A stretch of DNA of 64,000 nt. It comes from Brachionus manjavacas (taxonomy: Eukaryota; Rotifera; Eurotatoria; Ploima; Brachionidae). Below, piece after piece: positions 20,094 to 31,261 of the stretch. The number at the start of each line of letters is the position of its first letter. Position 1 is the first letter of the stretch. The notes below the pieces were generated by a model that was not told the DNA's origin, made no database searches, and was given only the letters and a program-made list of their open reading frames with translations. The position numbers and the translations under genes are program-made. The stretch is from the NCBI GenBank assembly GCA_019054805.1, contig JAHQIY010000035.1, forward strand, positions 370,006 through 434,005, given 5' to 3'.

Positions 20094-21388
20094 TAAGAAA
20101 AAAATTTTTTTTAGAAAGAATAAATTGAACTAATTTAAAAAAATAATCAAAATAATAATCACAATTATTAACTCCTTATTTTAGTTTCTAAACCTCATGA
20201 AATTCGTTGTTTTTAAATGGATTCGTGTATTCAAATTCACCATTAAATAACTAATCGTTTTATTTTCTTAGATACATGAAATTGTTTGTAAATGAATCAA
20301 TTCAAATATTCGGAAATTCATATATCAGGAAATTCATATATTCAAATTTGATTCGATTGGTGCCAAAAAATACACACCAAAATAGACTGTATATATTAAT
20401 AAAGCCATTTAAAATTAATAATTATATGATAATCTTTGTTAAAATGGTAATTTAAATCCTATTCAATGAAATCACCTCAGTTGAGATATTTTTACTAAAG
20501 GAACCAGTCAAAAACGTAACGGTAAATATTTCCATATTTATTAGATTTGTGAATTTAATTCATATTTTGATCAAATTTGAATTAATATCATCAAAATATA
20601 CGAATTTATTTAACAAAAACAAATTTCATGTATTCTTCGAACCAAAAAATATTTTATTTCGATATATATTTTAATCTTTTTAAAATTGGTTAATTTAAGC
20701 CTTTGCAAATGAAAATTTTTTAAATATATCTATATTTAAAAAGCCGATAATTATATATTAGCAAAATTATATATTAGAAAATCTGACTTTCCGTTCAAAA
20801 GTTACAGTGGTCCAAAGGCAAGATAATTTAATAATATGGGTATCGGCTAAATAAGCGTATCTCGGTAATTTTTCAGGCAAATTAGATCGCATATATACCA
20901 AAATGCTCAGAATTGAATAAGGAATCTAAAAAATGAAGCAAAAATAACAAGAATGACAAATGTTAGCGAATATAACCCTTAAAAACCAAGAATTTGACTT
21001 TTTTACTTTTGTGGTCTGAAGACTACCCTACGCCAAAGGACCATCGGTCAAAATTTTTTTTATTTTTTAATATCTAGTAAGGGACTTAAACATATTAAAA
21101 GATCAGATCATAGAAGATTTAATTCCTAAGGTAATTATTCTCACTAAAATTTTAGTCTTTTTCCTATTTTTAAAGATTACGATTTTAGAGTATTGCACGT
21201 GCTTTTATGTATTTTTTTCGAATTTATTAAGTTCGAGTCGTTTAATTTTAAATTTGTCTTACTTACTAGTACACAAATTTTTTTCTTCAGTATTTTTAGA
21301 AAGCTAAATAAGTTTGCATAAATTCATATAAAATTTGAATCATTTTTTATTACATAAATTGAACAATTTAATTGTAAAAACAAAAAAA

Positions 21389-23298
21389 GAGCAATTTTTA
21401 TCGAACATGTGCTCTTTGCAAAATTCGGTTTGATTCTAATCCAAAACTAAATAAAAACAAAATTGGAATTTCATCGGCCTGGGTGAAGGCATCATTTCAA
21501 TCTTTGGGAATAGATTGGAAAAATTATAATTATGTCTGCTTCGGTTGTCATAGGCATCTATCAAAGTCGTGCTTAAATAAAGATGAACTTTTTAATAAAT
21601 TGAGGCTTGAAGAGCTTATTGAAACTGAAACTCATCAAGAACCCTTAATCGAAATGGATTATCTAGATGGAATGGAATGCCCATATGTGTTGCCAATTTC
21701 TTTGCGAAATCGGCTTATCCATCAGCAACAGTAATGATTGATGCCGGAATAGCTAGTAAAACATTATTAGCCAGTTCTTCTTTTTTCTTCATTTCGGTTG
21801 ATATTGGTGTAATTAACGCTACTGCATTTTCATCTTTGTGCACACATCCCGAGGCCACTTTAGCCCAGTTAATCGAACTTGATGAAGCCGAGGTCACTGG
21901 CCTATTCTAGATTGAATCGATGCGATCTCGAAGCTCGGCAATCTCAGCTTTAAGAGCGTTGATGCGGTCTTCTTTATCAGCCATACACCTACGATATGCG
22001 CCGTCAAGCGACCTAATAACAGCAACCAAGTCAACTTCCCTAGCGTGCGGATTGCCGGATCTGCCTGCAGGCTTGTTGTACTAAACTTTTGACAAAGGGC
22101 ATCCACAAGAATAACGAAGTCGTCCGCATTTGACACTGGACTATTTAAATCCATTGATAAATTATTCAAAAAAATTTCAATTAGGATGAACATCAAGAAC
22201 CCTTAATCGAAATGGATAATCTAGATGAAACTGAACCCAAAGTAACGACAGCATCGTTTTGTCTTGATTATGCTTGTATTGATGAAAAACGATGCCAAAT
22301 TTTGACAGGAATTTCAAAAGACAATTTTTTTGAACTGTATGGGATATATCTACTATATCTGGGAACGTTTCGTTAATCAATGCTTTAGGTTTTTACCTTA
22401 CAAAGTTACGTACTGGTGTTACTTTAAAAGAATTTTCAGCGTTTACTCCAATACTCTCTTATGACCAAATGAAAAGATCATTTCGTCAAGTAAGAAATAA
22501 AGTTTCAGTAATGTTTACATCTATTTATCTTGGCTTTTATTCTACTACAAGAGACAAATTATATCAGAACACACCACCAAAATGGCGTAAGTTCTTTTAA
22601 ATATTGGTGGAAATGATGTAATTACAGTTTGTGACGCAACATACATATTTATTGAAAAGTCTTCGTCATATAAGTTTCAGAAACATACTTTTTCAGTACA
22701 TAAAAAACGCTGTTTGCCATAATTTATGAATATATGTGCAACTGACGGATTTTTAATTTATGGTATTGGCCAATACCATTCCAACGGAAAAATTAATGAT
22801 GCGAGCATTACCAAAGACATATTCAAAAAGATTGATAATGTTGAGAATTTTTGCCCGATGATTTGTTTGTATTCGATCGCGGTTTCTGACTCATTAGAAT
22901 TTTTACAAAATAAAAAATATGAGCCAAAAATGCAAATCTACTTGAAGGGAAAAGCTCAACATACAACAAGTGAAGCAAACAACTCAAGATTGATTGCTAA
23001 AACTAGATGGGTGATTGAATCAGCAAATGGTCGTTTTAAAATGATGGAAATATTTTAGTAATATTGTATCTAATAGAGATATTGGAACAATAGAAAAAGA
23101 TTATAGATTTATTTGTGCATAAATTAATAAGTTTAGACCTCAGCTTGCATCAACAAAAGATTCAGATGAAATCGATTTATACAAGGAAATGGTTGAAAAG
23201 GCAAATGAGGAAAATAGATTAAAATATGTAGTGGAAAATTATTCTAAACGCAAAATCTCGAGTTGTGCAAATTGATGAGCTTGATTTTCCAAAAATTA
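21389..23298 (+). pseudogene. Transposase copy C, first part
   Basis: Zinc-finger-like segment CALC...CFGCH, LINE fragment at 21670-22190, then HTH and DDE parts. Unlike A and B, the HTH region reads QMKRSFRQ without the stop, which copy G also lacks. The catalytic Glu is kept (WVIESANGR, ~23016). The 110-codon frame at 22726-23058 (MNICATDG...) covers the middle of the DDE domain but runs in a shifted frame around the second Asp. Coding ends at a junction in the DFPKIK segment at 23298. GCACGTGC is at 21195. Confidence 0.8.
21633..22227 (-). mobile_element. LINE ORF1 fragment in transposase C with 37-bp duplications
   Basis: Duplications at 21633-21669 and 22191-22227 differ at one base (GGATAATC in the right one). 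The fragment is 521 bp with the same ends as in A, B and G. Confidence 0.85.
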
Positions 23299-23465
23299 AG
23301 TAATATTGGGTAATCAGGGTAAAAAATCTAAATATCAGCTTTTTACATATTTTCTGATAGATCTCGACGAGCTGGAAAGAAATCGGTTAGAATCTTGGAA
23401 ATTTGACTTTCGGTTCAAAAGTTACAGTATTCCAAAGTCAAGATAACTTAATAATTATTTATTAA
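23299..23465 (+). repeat. TIR terminal segment inserted in transposase C
   Basis: Starts GGGTAATCAGGGTAAAAAAT and proceeds through GATAGATCTCGACGAGCTGG to GACTTTCGG and beyond. This is a left-oriented TIR end. It sits between two overlapping pieces of transposase sequence. Confidence 0.75.
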
Positions 23466-23620
23466 AAAACTTTTGCGAATTTACGCTCACACCCTCCCTC
23501 CTAGTACCTACCCCCCCGTGACTATTAGTAATTTACTCTAGAGGATATATTCTACTCCACAAAATTTAAAGTTAAGTTATATATGCATATTTTATTAAAA
23601 ACTGTTAAAATCATCAGTTT
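23466..23620. other. Unique segment with C-rich tract
   Basis: Contains CACCCTCCCTCCTAG and ACCTACCCCCCCGTGAC at about 23490-23522, unlike anything else in the window, followed by ordinary AT-rich DNA. No gene is seen. Confidence 0.6.
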
Positions 23621-24192
23621 ATATACAAGGAAATGGTTGAAAAGGCAAATCAGGAAAATAGATAAAAATATGTAGTGGAAAATTATTCTAAACGCAAAAT
23701 CTCGAGTTGTGCAAATTGATGAGCTTGATTTTCCAAAATTAAGCCAATCATACATAAAAACTATAACAAATCAAGTTTACCAACTCAAACAATGTGTTCC
23801 TTATACGATCTCACACTTGGTAAAAAATACAGATTATGTAAGCGATTTTTTGGAGAAAGAGAAGAGCTTATCCGGGTAAAAATAAAGTCGAGATTTCTTC
23901 CCAAGTGATCCATAATACTTGGATAAAATATTCGGAAGTTTCAACTATGTATCCAATTCAAGAATGTTACTGTGATTGCAAAGCTGGGGAAAGAGTATTT
24001 GGGGCATGCTCGCATGTAACAAGCGTCATTTGGTATTTGGGTATCGGACAAAATAATAAAGATAAGTTGGTTTCAATAAAAAGCGAAAAATTGTATAATT
24101 TTTGCTTGGATTGTGATAGGGAAGATTTAGATGATAATGATTTATCATTAATTCAAAATGAAAATGGGGAAACAATTTCCGATACTGAATAA
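23621..24192 (+). pseudogene. Transposase copy C', C-terminal piece with SWIM motif
   Basis: Restarts within the post-DDE region (KEMVEKANQENR*), duplicating about 125 bp that precede the junction at 23298. Here the Leu codon TTA after NR is TAA, as also in copy H. The open frame 23905-24192 (95 codons) carries the complete SWIM motif (CDC-x9-CSH) and the acidic tail DDNDLSLIQNENGE. It may come from a separate element copy joined at the insert. Confidence 0.75.
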
Positions 24193-24271
24193 ACTAATTA
24201 ACAATAAAAAAGATTGTTTTTTATTAAGTTTTATTCTTCTCTCCTTGCTGAATGTTGTTAAAACTTAGAAA

Positions 24272-24644
24272 AATCGTAATCTAAAACATAGGAAAAAGAC
24301 TGAAATTTTAGTGAGAATAATTACATTAGGAAAGGAAATCTTCTAGGATCTGATTTTTTAATATGTTTTAGTCACTTAGTAGAGCTTAAAAAATAAAAAA
24401 ATTTTGACCGATTGTCATTTGGCGTAGGTGGGTCTACAGACCACAAAAATAGAAAAAGGCAAATTCTTAGTTTTTAAGGGTTTTATTCTATAACATTTAT
24501 TTGATATTAGATAACATTATTGATATTTTTGCTTCATTTTTAGATTCCTTTTCGATTCTAAACCCATATTAATAAATTATCTTGACTTTGGAACACTTTA
24601 ACTTTTAAACGGAAAGTCAAATTTCCAAGATTCCAACAGATTTC
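24272..24644 (-). repeat. Right TIR of copy C, cut by inverted fragment
   Basis: Matches 10588-10944 and continues to CCAACAGATTTC, where the inverted transposase fragment begins. Confidence 0.75.
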
Positions 24645-24890
24645 GATACTCTTTCCCCAGCTTTGCAATCACAGTAACATTCTTGAATTGGATACATAGT
24701 TGAAACTGCCGAATATTTTATCCAAGTATTATGGATCACTTGGGAAGAAATCTCGACTTTATTTTTACCCGGATAAGCTCTTCTCTTTCTCCAAAAAATC
24801 GCATACATAATCTGTATTTTTTACCAAGTGTGAGATTGTATAAGGAACACATTGCTTGAGTTGGTAAACTTGATTTGTTATAGTTTTTAT
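24645..24890 (-). pseudogene. Inverted transposase fragment (pre-SWIM and start of SWIM)
   Basis: The minus strand encodes CSLYNLTLGKKYRLCMRFFG, then the IKYSAVSTMYPIQECYCDCK segment, and ends just after CDCKAGERV. It lies head-on inside the right TIR of copy C and lacks the last two zinc ligands. The small minus-strand frames here belong to this fragment. Confidence 0.8.
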
Positions 24891-24950
24891 CAGGGTATTT
24901 CCTTTTCGATTCTAAACCCATATCCTTTATTTTTACGTTATACGTTATTA

Positions 24951-26267
24951 CGGTTATTAAAAAATTATGCAAATTTAAATTACTTCTTATATAATTCCTT
25001 AATTAAATGAATTTCGTATTTAAGAAATCAATTTGTTTTTTTACAAAGAATAAATTTAACTCATCTAAAAAAATAATCAAATTAATCACAATCATTAACT
25101 CCTTATATTAGTTTTTTAAATTCATGAAATTCGTTGTTTTTTAATCGATTCGTGTATTCAAATTTACCTTATAAATAACTAATGGTATTAGTTCCTAAAA
25201 TACATGAAATTGGTTGTAAATGAATCAATTCATATATTTGGATTATATTAATTCAAAATTTAAATAAGTGAGATTAACTAGTCTAATTAAGATTTTAATT
25301 AAATTTTAACATTTCAAGAGATTCTTATTTTAATTTCTTAAATACGTGAAAATCGTCATTGATAAATCAATACGTACCTTTAGATGATATTAGTTCAAAT
25401 TTGAATAAAGAGTGAATTTCACCAGTCTTACAAAGATTGTCGTTTAATTATTCATTTTTAATGGCTTCTGAGATAAAATCACAAGAAAATATGAAATTAG
25501 TGATTTATCAATCAATGCGTTTACTTTGATGGTATTTATTCAAATTTGATTCGATTGGTGCTAAATAATACATACCAAAATAGGTAATATAAATTTTTAC
25601 TTCATATAAATGTATTTTTTGCGAGGATTTTAGATTCTCGCAAAAAACTAATATTTCTGTAAATAAATAAACATTGGCTTTTTTAATATTAATATAATTA
25701 AAAATTTGTTTACAAAGGCTTAAATTAATCAATTTTTAGAATATTAAAATTTTTATCAAAAGCAAATATTTTTAGGTTTTAGTTTGAAAAATAGATAAAA
25801 TTGTTTTTGATAATTACAATTCATATATTTTGGTAATATAAGTTAAAATTAAAATTAATTGAAGTCGGATTTACTATTCTAATAAAGATTTTAATTTAAT
25901 TTCTAATATTTTAAAAGATTCTTATTTTAATTTCTAAAATACGTTTAATTCGTTATTGATAAATCAATTCGTACATTTAGATGTTATTGGTTCAAATTTG
26001 AATAAAGTCGGAGTGAAATTCACCAGTCTAATAATTATTGTCTATAAAGTATTCATATTTAAATAGCTCCTGTTAAAAAATTATACTAACATAAAATTGG
26101 TTGCTTATAAATTATTTCTCTTTTTTAAAATGATTTAAGCTATTATTCATTTTGATACTTATCAAAATTTATGTTATAAATTTAATGTTAAAAATTTAAT
26201 TAAAATCATTATTAAACTAGTTTATCCGACTTATTTAAAATATAATGAGTTAATAATTGTGATAATT
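24951..26267. other. AT-rich flank with satellite motifs
   Basis: Collinear with 11060-12540, with a deletion near 26238 that removes the sequence between CTTATTTAAA and ATATAATGAGTTAAT. No gene is seen. The minus-strand frame at 25508-25732 is A/T-rich shadow translation. Confidence 0.55.
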
Positions 26268-27000
26268 TTAGGCATCATACTGGCAATCGTCTTAAAAACA
26301 AGTAATTAATATCCTGTTAAAATTTAATCAGAATTTTTTTTATATGCAGGTTATTTCAAGACTTGCTGAAAACCATCTGCTTTTCATTGATTAATTTTAA
26401 TGAAAAATGCACAAACATTTGCCTCTAATAGATAACCTAATAAAATTAAAATATTTTTTAAAAAACGTGATATTTTGACTTCTTTACTTACCATTAACTA
26501 TTTAAAAAACTCATCACTTAAAATTTTTTTAGTGACAAAGAAATAACCATTGACTCAAAATTCAAATTGTTTTTCTAAATTGGTTTCCACAAAAAAATTT
26601 CCCAAAAAAAGCCTAACTTATGAATGTAATTTTAACTATTAGCTGTAAAAGCTGATTAATTCCTTCCATTTAGGCATGCTGCTATAAATTCTATGAAATC
26701 GCGTTTCCTGTAGCTTCATGAAACTTTTTCAGAGATAACAGATTTGTTTCCTAAAAAATAAATATATTTCTATATTCTTTATTATTTATTATAGAAATTC
26801 ACAAAAATTATTTAATATTAAGAAAATTAATGGAATTAAAATTGAATTTTTTTTATAATCATAAAGAACATTGAATTGAACTTTGAAACCACAATTGCTT
26901 CTGTTTATCATTAAATTTTACATTTAATACAATTAAATGTTAGCATCTCATTTATATTATTAGAAATAATTTTATTTATTTTTGATAATTGATAAATGAC
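26268..27000 (+). repeat. R module, copy 5
   Basis: Full module, close to copies 3 and 4, continuing into AATTGATAAATGACCTCC before the minisatellite. Confidence 0.8.
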
Positions 27001-27050
27001 CTCCTAAATATTTTAAATATTAACTTCTTGTTAAAAAAATGTAAAAATGT

Positions 27051-27390
27051 AAAATGGAAGTCTCGTTTTTCAAGTTGTCCATAGGTATATAAATAGGTAA
27101 ATAGACCTCAAGAGTTTTAGGTTGTTGATAGGTAGTGAAATAAGTATAAAGACGCTATATAAATCAAGTTTTCCATAGGTAGTGAAATAAGTAAATAAAG
27201 ACCTGGTCAATAAAAGTTGTCGATAAGTAAATAATCTAGTAGATCTAGTAAATAGAAGCCTCGTTATTAAGTGGTCCATAAATTTGTACTAGAATATACA
27301 GACCCCTTTATTTTTTAAAAGTTTCCAAGGGTAATGAGATAAGTCAAAAGGTGCCTCTTGTTTTAAATAGTCCATAGGGAGAGAAATATG
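27051..27390 (+). repeat. 47-bp minisatellite, block M5 (full)
   Basis: Same seven-unit order as 5938-6270, including the unit with ACAGACCCC and the last unit ending CATAGGGAGAGAAATATG. A small expansion (CTAGTAGATCTAGTAAATAG) lies at about 27236-27254. Confidence 0.85.
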
Positions 27391-28609
27391 ACAATCTAAG
27401 TTAGAATGCTGAGTTTTATTTCTATTGATACAATTTTGAATTAAAATCATTGATAAAAGCAAATTGATTCATCAACAGCATATTTAATGCTTTGTAGAAA
27501 TTAAATTAATGGCTTTTGAAATAAGAATAATTTTGTTTCAATCTTTATTTAATTTGTGAATTTAATTCTTGGATTTTTGATTTAAAATCAAATAAAAGTT
27601 CATTTTTGTTAAAGATGTCAAAAATTTATTTCAAAATGTATTTTTAATATATAAATCTAATTTTATGAGTTACTGATTTAAATTCAAAAATACATTAACC
27701 TCTTAAAAAAGGACATTTAAAAATTATTCACATTTAAATTGCATCTGTTTTAATTTCTAAAATTAATGAACATCGCTCTTGTTAAATCATTTGGCTCTTA
27801 AAAATTTTAGTGCAATTTCGTTTGGATAGATGTCAAATATTACATTTCTAAATTGATTCTTCAAATTTTATTCTCAATTATATCATTTGTGAATCAAATC
27901 AAAAATCCATTATTTAATAAATTATGCTCATTTTAAATAACTTCTGATTTAAATATTTAATTAAATGAATTTCGTATTTAAGAAATCAATTTTTTTTTTA
28001 GAAATATTAATTAAACTAATCTAAAAAAATAATCAAAATAATAATCACAAATATTAACTCCTTATTTTAGTTTCTAAACCTCATGAAATTCGTTGTTTTT
28101 AAATGGATTCGTGTATTCAAATTCACCATTAAAAAACTAATCGTTTTATTATCTTAAATACATGAAATTGGTTGTAAATGAATCAATTCATGTATTTGGA
28201 AATTCATATATCTGGAAATTCATATATTCAAATTTGATTCGATTGTTGCCAAAAAATACATACCAAAATAGATTGTATATATATTAATAAAGCCATTTAA
28301 TTTTATTAATTATATGACAATCTTTGTTAAAATGGTGATTTAAATCCTATTCAATGAAATCACCTCAGTTGAGATATTTTTACTAAAGGAACCAGTCAAA
28401 AACGTAACGGTAAATATTTCCATATTTATTAGATTTGTGAATTTAATTCATATTTTGATCAAATTTGAATTAATATCATCAAAATATACGAATTTATTTA
28501 ACAAAAACAAATTTCATGTATTCTTCGAACCAAAAAATATTTTATTTCGATATATTATTTAATCTTTTTAGAATTGGTTAATTTAAGCCTTTGCAAATGA
28601 AAATTTTTT
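27391..28609 (+). repeat. O module, copy 2, and adjoining satellite flank
   Basis: 27391-28080 matches 6271-6980. 27540-28080 is also the reverse complement of 30682-31235, so transposon D sits between long inverted flanks. 28080-28609 is satellite-motif DNA like 6980-7500. No gene is seen. Confidence 0.75.
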
Positions 28610-31261
28610 AAATATATCTATATTTAAAAAGCCGAAGATTATATATTAACAAAATTATGTATTAGAAAATCTGACTTTCCGTTCAAAAGTTACAGTGGTC
28701 CAAAGGCAAGATAATTTAATAATATGGGTATCGGCTAAATAAGCGTATCTCGGTAATTTTTCAAGCAAATTAGACCGCATATATACCAAAATGCTCAGAA
28801 TTGAATAAGGAATCTAAAAATGAAGCAAAAATAACAAGAATGACAAATGTTAGCGAATAAAACCCTTAAAAACCAAGAATTTGACTTTTTTTACTTTTGT
28901 GGTCTGAAGACTACCCTACGCAAAAGAGCATCGGTCAAAATTTTTTTTTTTTTTTAAGCTCTAGTAAGGGACTAAAACATATTAAAAGATCAGATCCTAG
29001 AAGATTTAATTCCTAAGGTAATTATTCTCACTAAAATTTCAGTCTTTTTCCTATGTTTAAGATTAAGATTTTAGAGTATTGCACGTGCTTTTATATGTAT
29101 TTCTTTCGAATTTATTAAGTTCAAGTCGTTCAATTTTAAATTTTTCCTACTTACTATTATACACAAATTTATTTCTTCAGTCCTTTTAGAAAGCTAAATA
29201 AGTTTGCATAAATTCATATAAAATTTGAATCATTTTTTATTTCATAAATCGAACAATTTAATTGTAAAAACAAAAAAGAACAATTTATATCGAACATTTG
29301 CTTTTTGCAAAATTCGGTTTGATTCTAATCCAAAACTAAATAAAAACAAAATTGGAATTTTAATCGGCCTGGGTGAAGGCATCACTTCAATTTTTGGGAA
29401 TAGATTGGTAAAATTATAATTATGTTTGCTTCGATTGTCATAGGCATCTATCAAAGTCGTGTTTAAATGAAGATGAACTATTTAATAAATTGAGGCTTGA
29501 AGAGCTTATTGAAAAAGATCGATTACTAAAACTAGATGGGTTATTGAATCAGCAAATGGTCGTTTTAAAATGATGGAAATATTTTAGTAATATTGTATCT
29601 AATAGAGATATTGGAACAATAGAAAAAGATTATAGATTTATTTGTGCATAAATTAATAAGTTTAGACCTCAGCTTGCATCAAAAAAAGATTCAGATGAAA
29701 TCGATTTATACACGGAAATGGTTGAAAAGGCAAATGAGGAAAATAGATTAAAATATGTAGTGGAAAATTATTCTAAACGCAAAATCTCGAGTTGTGCAAA
29801 TTGATGAGCTTGATTTTCCAAAATTAAGCCAATCATACATAAAAACTATAACAAATCAAGTTTACCAACTCAAACAATGTGTTCCTTATACGATCTCACA
29901 CTTGGTAAAAAATACAGATTATGTATGCGATTTTTTGGAGAAAGAGAAGAGCTTATCCGGGTAAAAATAAAGTCGAGATTTCTTCCCAAGTGATCCATAA
30001 TACTTGGATAAAATATTCGGAAGTTTCAACTATGTATCCAATTCAAGAATGTTACTGTGATTGCAAAGCTGGGGAAAGAGTATTTGGGGCATGCTCGCAT
30101 GTAACAAGCGTCATTTGGTATTTGGGTATCGGACAAAATAATAAAGATAAGTTGGTTTCAATAAAAAGCGAAAATTTTTATAATTTTTGCTTAGATTGTG
30201 ATAGGGAAGATCTAGATGATAATGATTTATCATTAATTCAAAATGAAAATGGGGAAACAATTTCCGATACTGAATAAACTAATTAACAATAAAAAAGATT
30301 GTTTTTTATTAAATTTTATTCTTCTCTCCTAGCTAAATGTTGTTAAAACTTAATCTATATCATCATCGAAACATAGGAAAAAGACTGAAATTTTAGTGAG
30401 AATAATTACATTAGGAAAAGAAATCTTCTGGGATCAGATTTTTTTATATGTTTTAGTCACTTAGTAGAGCTTAAGAAATAAAAAATATTTTGACCGATAG
30501 TCATTTGGCGTAGGTGGGTCTACAGACCACAAAAATAAAAAAAGGCAAATTCTTGGTTTTTAAGGGTTTTATTCTATTACATTTATTTGATATTAGACAA
30601 CATTATTGATAATTTTGCTTCATTTTTAGATTCATTTTTCGATTCTAAACCCATATTAATAAATTATCTTGACTTTGGAACATGAATTTAAAAAACTAAT
30701 ATAAGGAGTTAATGATTGTGATTATTATTTTGATGATTTTTTTAGATTAGTTTAATTAATTCTTTCTAAAAAAATTGATTTCTTAAATACGAAATTGATT
30801 TAATTAAAGATTTAAATCAGAAGTTATTTAAAGGTGCATAATTTATTAAATACCATAATAACGGATTTTTGATTTGATTCACAAATGATATAATTGAGAA
30901 TAAAATTTGAAGAATCAATTTAGAAATGTAATATTTGACATCTATCCAAACGAAATTGCACTAAAATTTTTAAGAGCCAAATGATTTAACAAGAGCGATG
31001 TTCATTAATTTTAGAAATTCAAAAATGCAATTTAAATATGAATAATTTTTAAATGTCCTTTTTTAAGAGGTTAATGTATTTTTGATTTTAAATCAGTAAC
31101 TTATAAAATTAGATTTATATATTAAAAAAACATTTTGAAATAAATTTTTGACATCTTTAACAAAAATGAACTTTTATTTGATTTTAAATCAAAAATCCAC
31201 GAATTAAATTCATTTAATTAAGGAATTATATAAGAAGTTATTTAAATTTGCAAAATTTTTT
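28610..31261 (+). repeat. Array 2, unit D (2652 bp)
   Basis: Left TIR 28673-29071, deleted transposase 29278-30277, right TIR 30366-30681, inverted O-module flank 30682-31261. The next unit starts at 31262, where the flank is fused to AAAATATCTATATTTAAAAAGCC. Confidence 0.85.
29278..30277 (+). pseudogene. Transposase copy D, internally deleted
   Basis: The N-terminal segment reads FAFC: the first zinc-ligand Cys is TTT (Phe). It is joined at about 29516 (CTTATTGAAAAAGATCGATT) directly to the last part of the DDE domain. This removes the HTH, both catalytic Asp residues and the site of the LINE insertion. The catalytic Glu remains (VIESANGR). The C-terminal frame 29921-30277 (118 codons) with the SWIM motif is open and ends in GETISDTE. 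GCACGTGC is at 29081. Confidence 0.8.

Larger units (their letters stand above)
20784..24950 (+). mobile_element. Transposon copy C (chimeric)
   Basis: Left TIR 20784-21183, transposase 21389-23298, foreign or TIR-derived insert 23299-23620, second C-terminal transposase piece 23621-24192, right TIR 24272-24644, inverted transposase fragment 24645-24890, then a scrambled TIR end to about 24950. Confidence 0.7.
20089..27050 (+). repeat. Array 1, third unit U3 (rearranged)
   Basis: Collinear with U1 and U2 until transposon C, which carries a ~320-bp insert plus partial duplication (23299-23745) and an inverted fragment in its right TIR (24645-24890). It ends with an R module leading into a full minisatellite block rather than the two-unit remnant. 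20089-20783 is non-coding flank. Confidence 0.75.

Noticed and set aside
23515..23560. TCTAGAGG near the C-rich tract as cloning vector polylinker
   Set aside because: Only eight bases match. No other vector sequence follows, although artefact remains possible and is noted as a finding.
29242..29454. 70-codon minus-strand frame MIDAYDNRSK..., with relatives at 34561 and 42554
   Set aside because: Antisense shadow of the transposase N-terminal zinc-finger-like segment.
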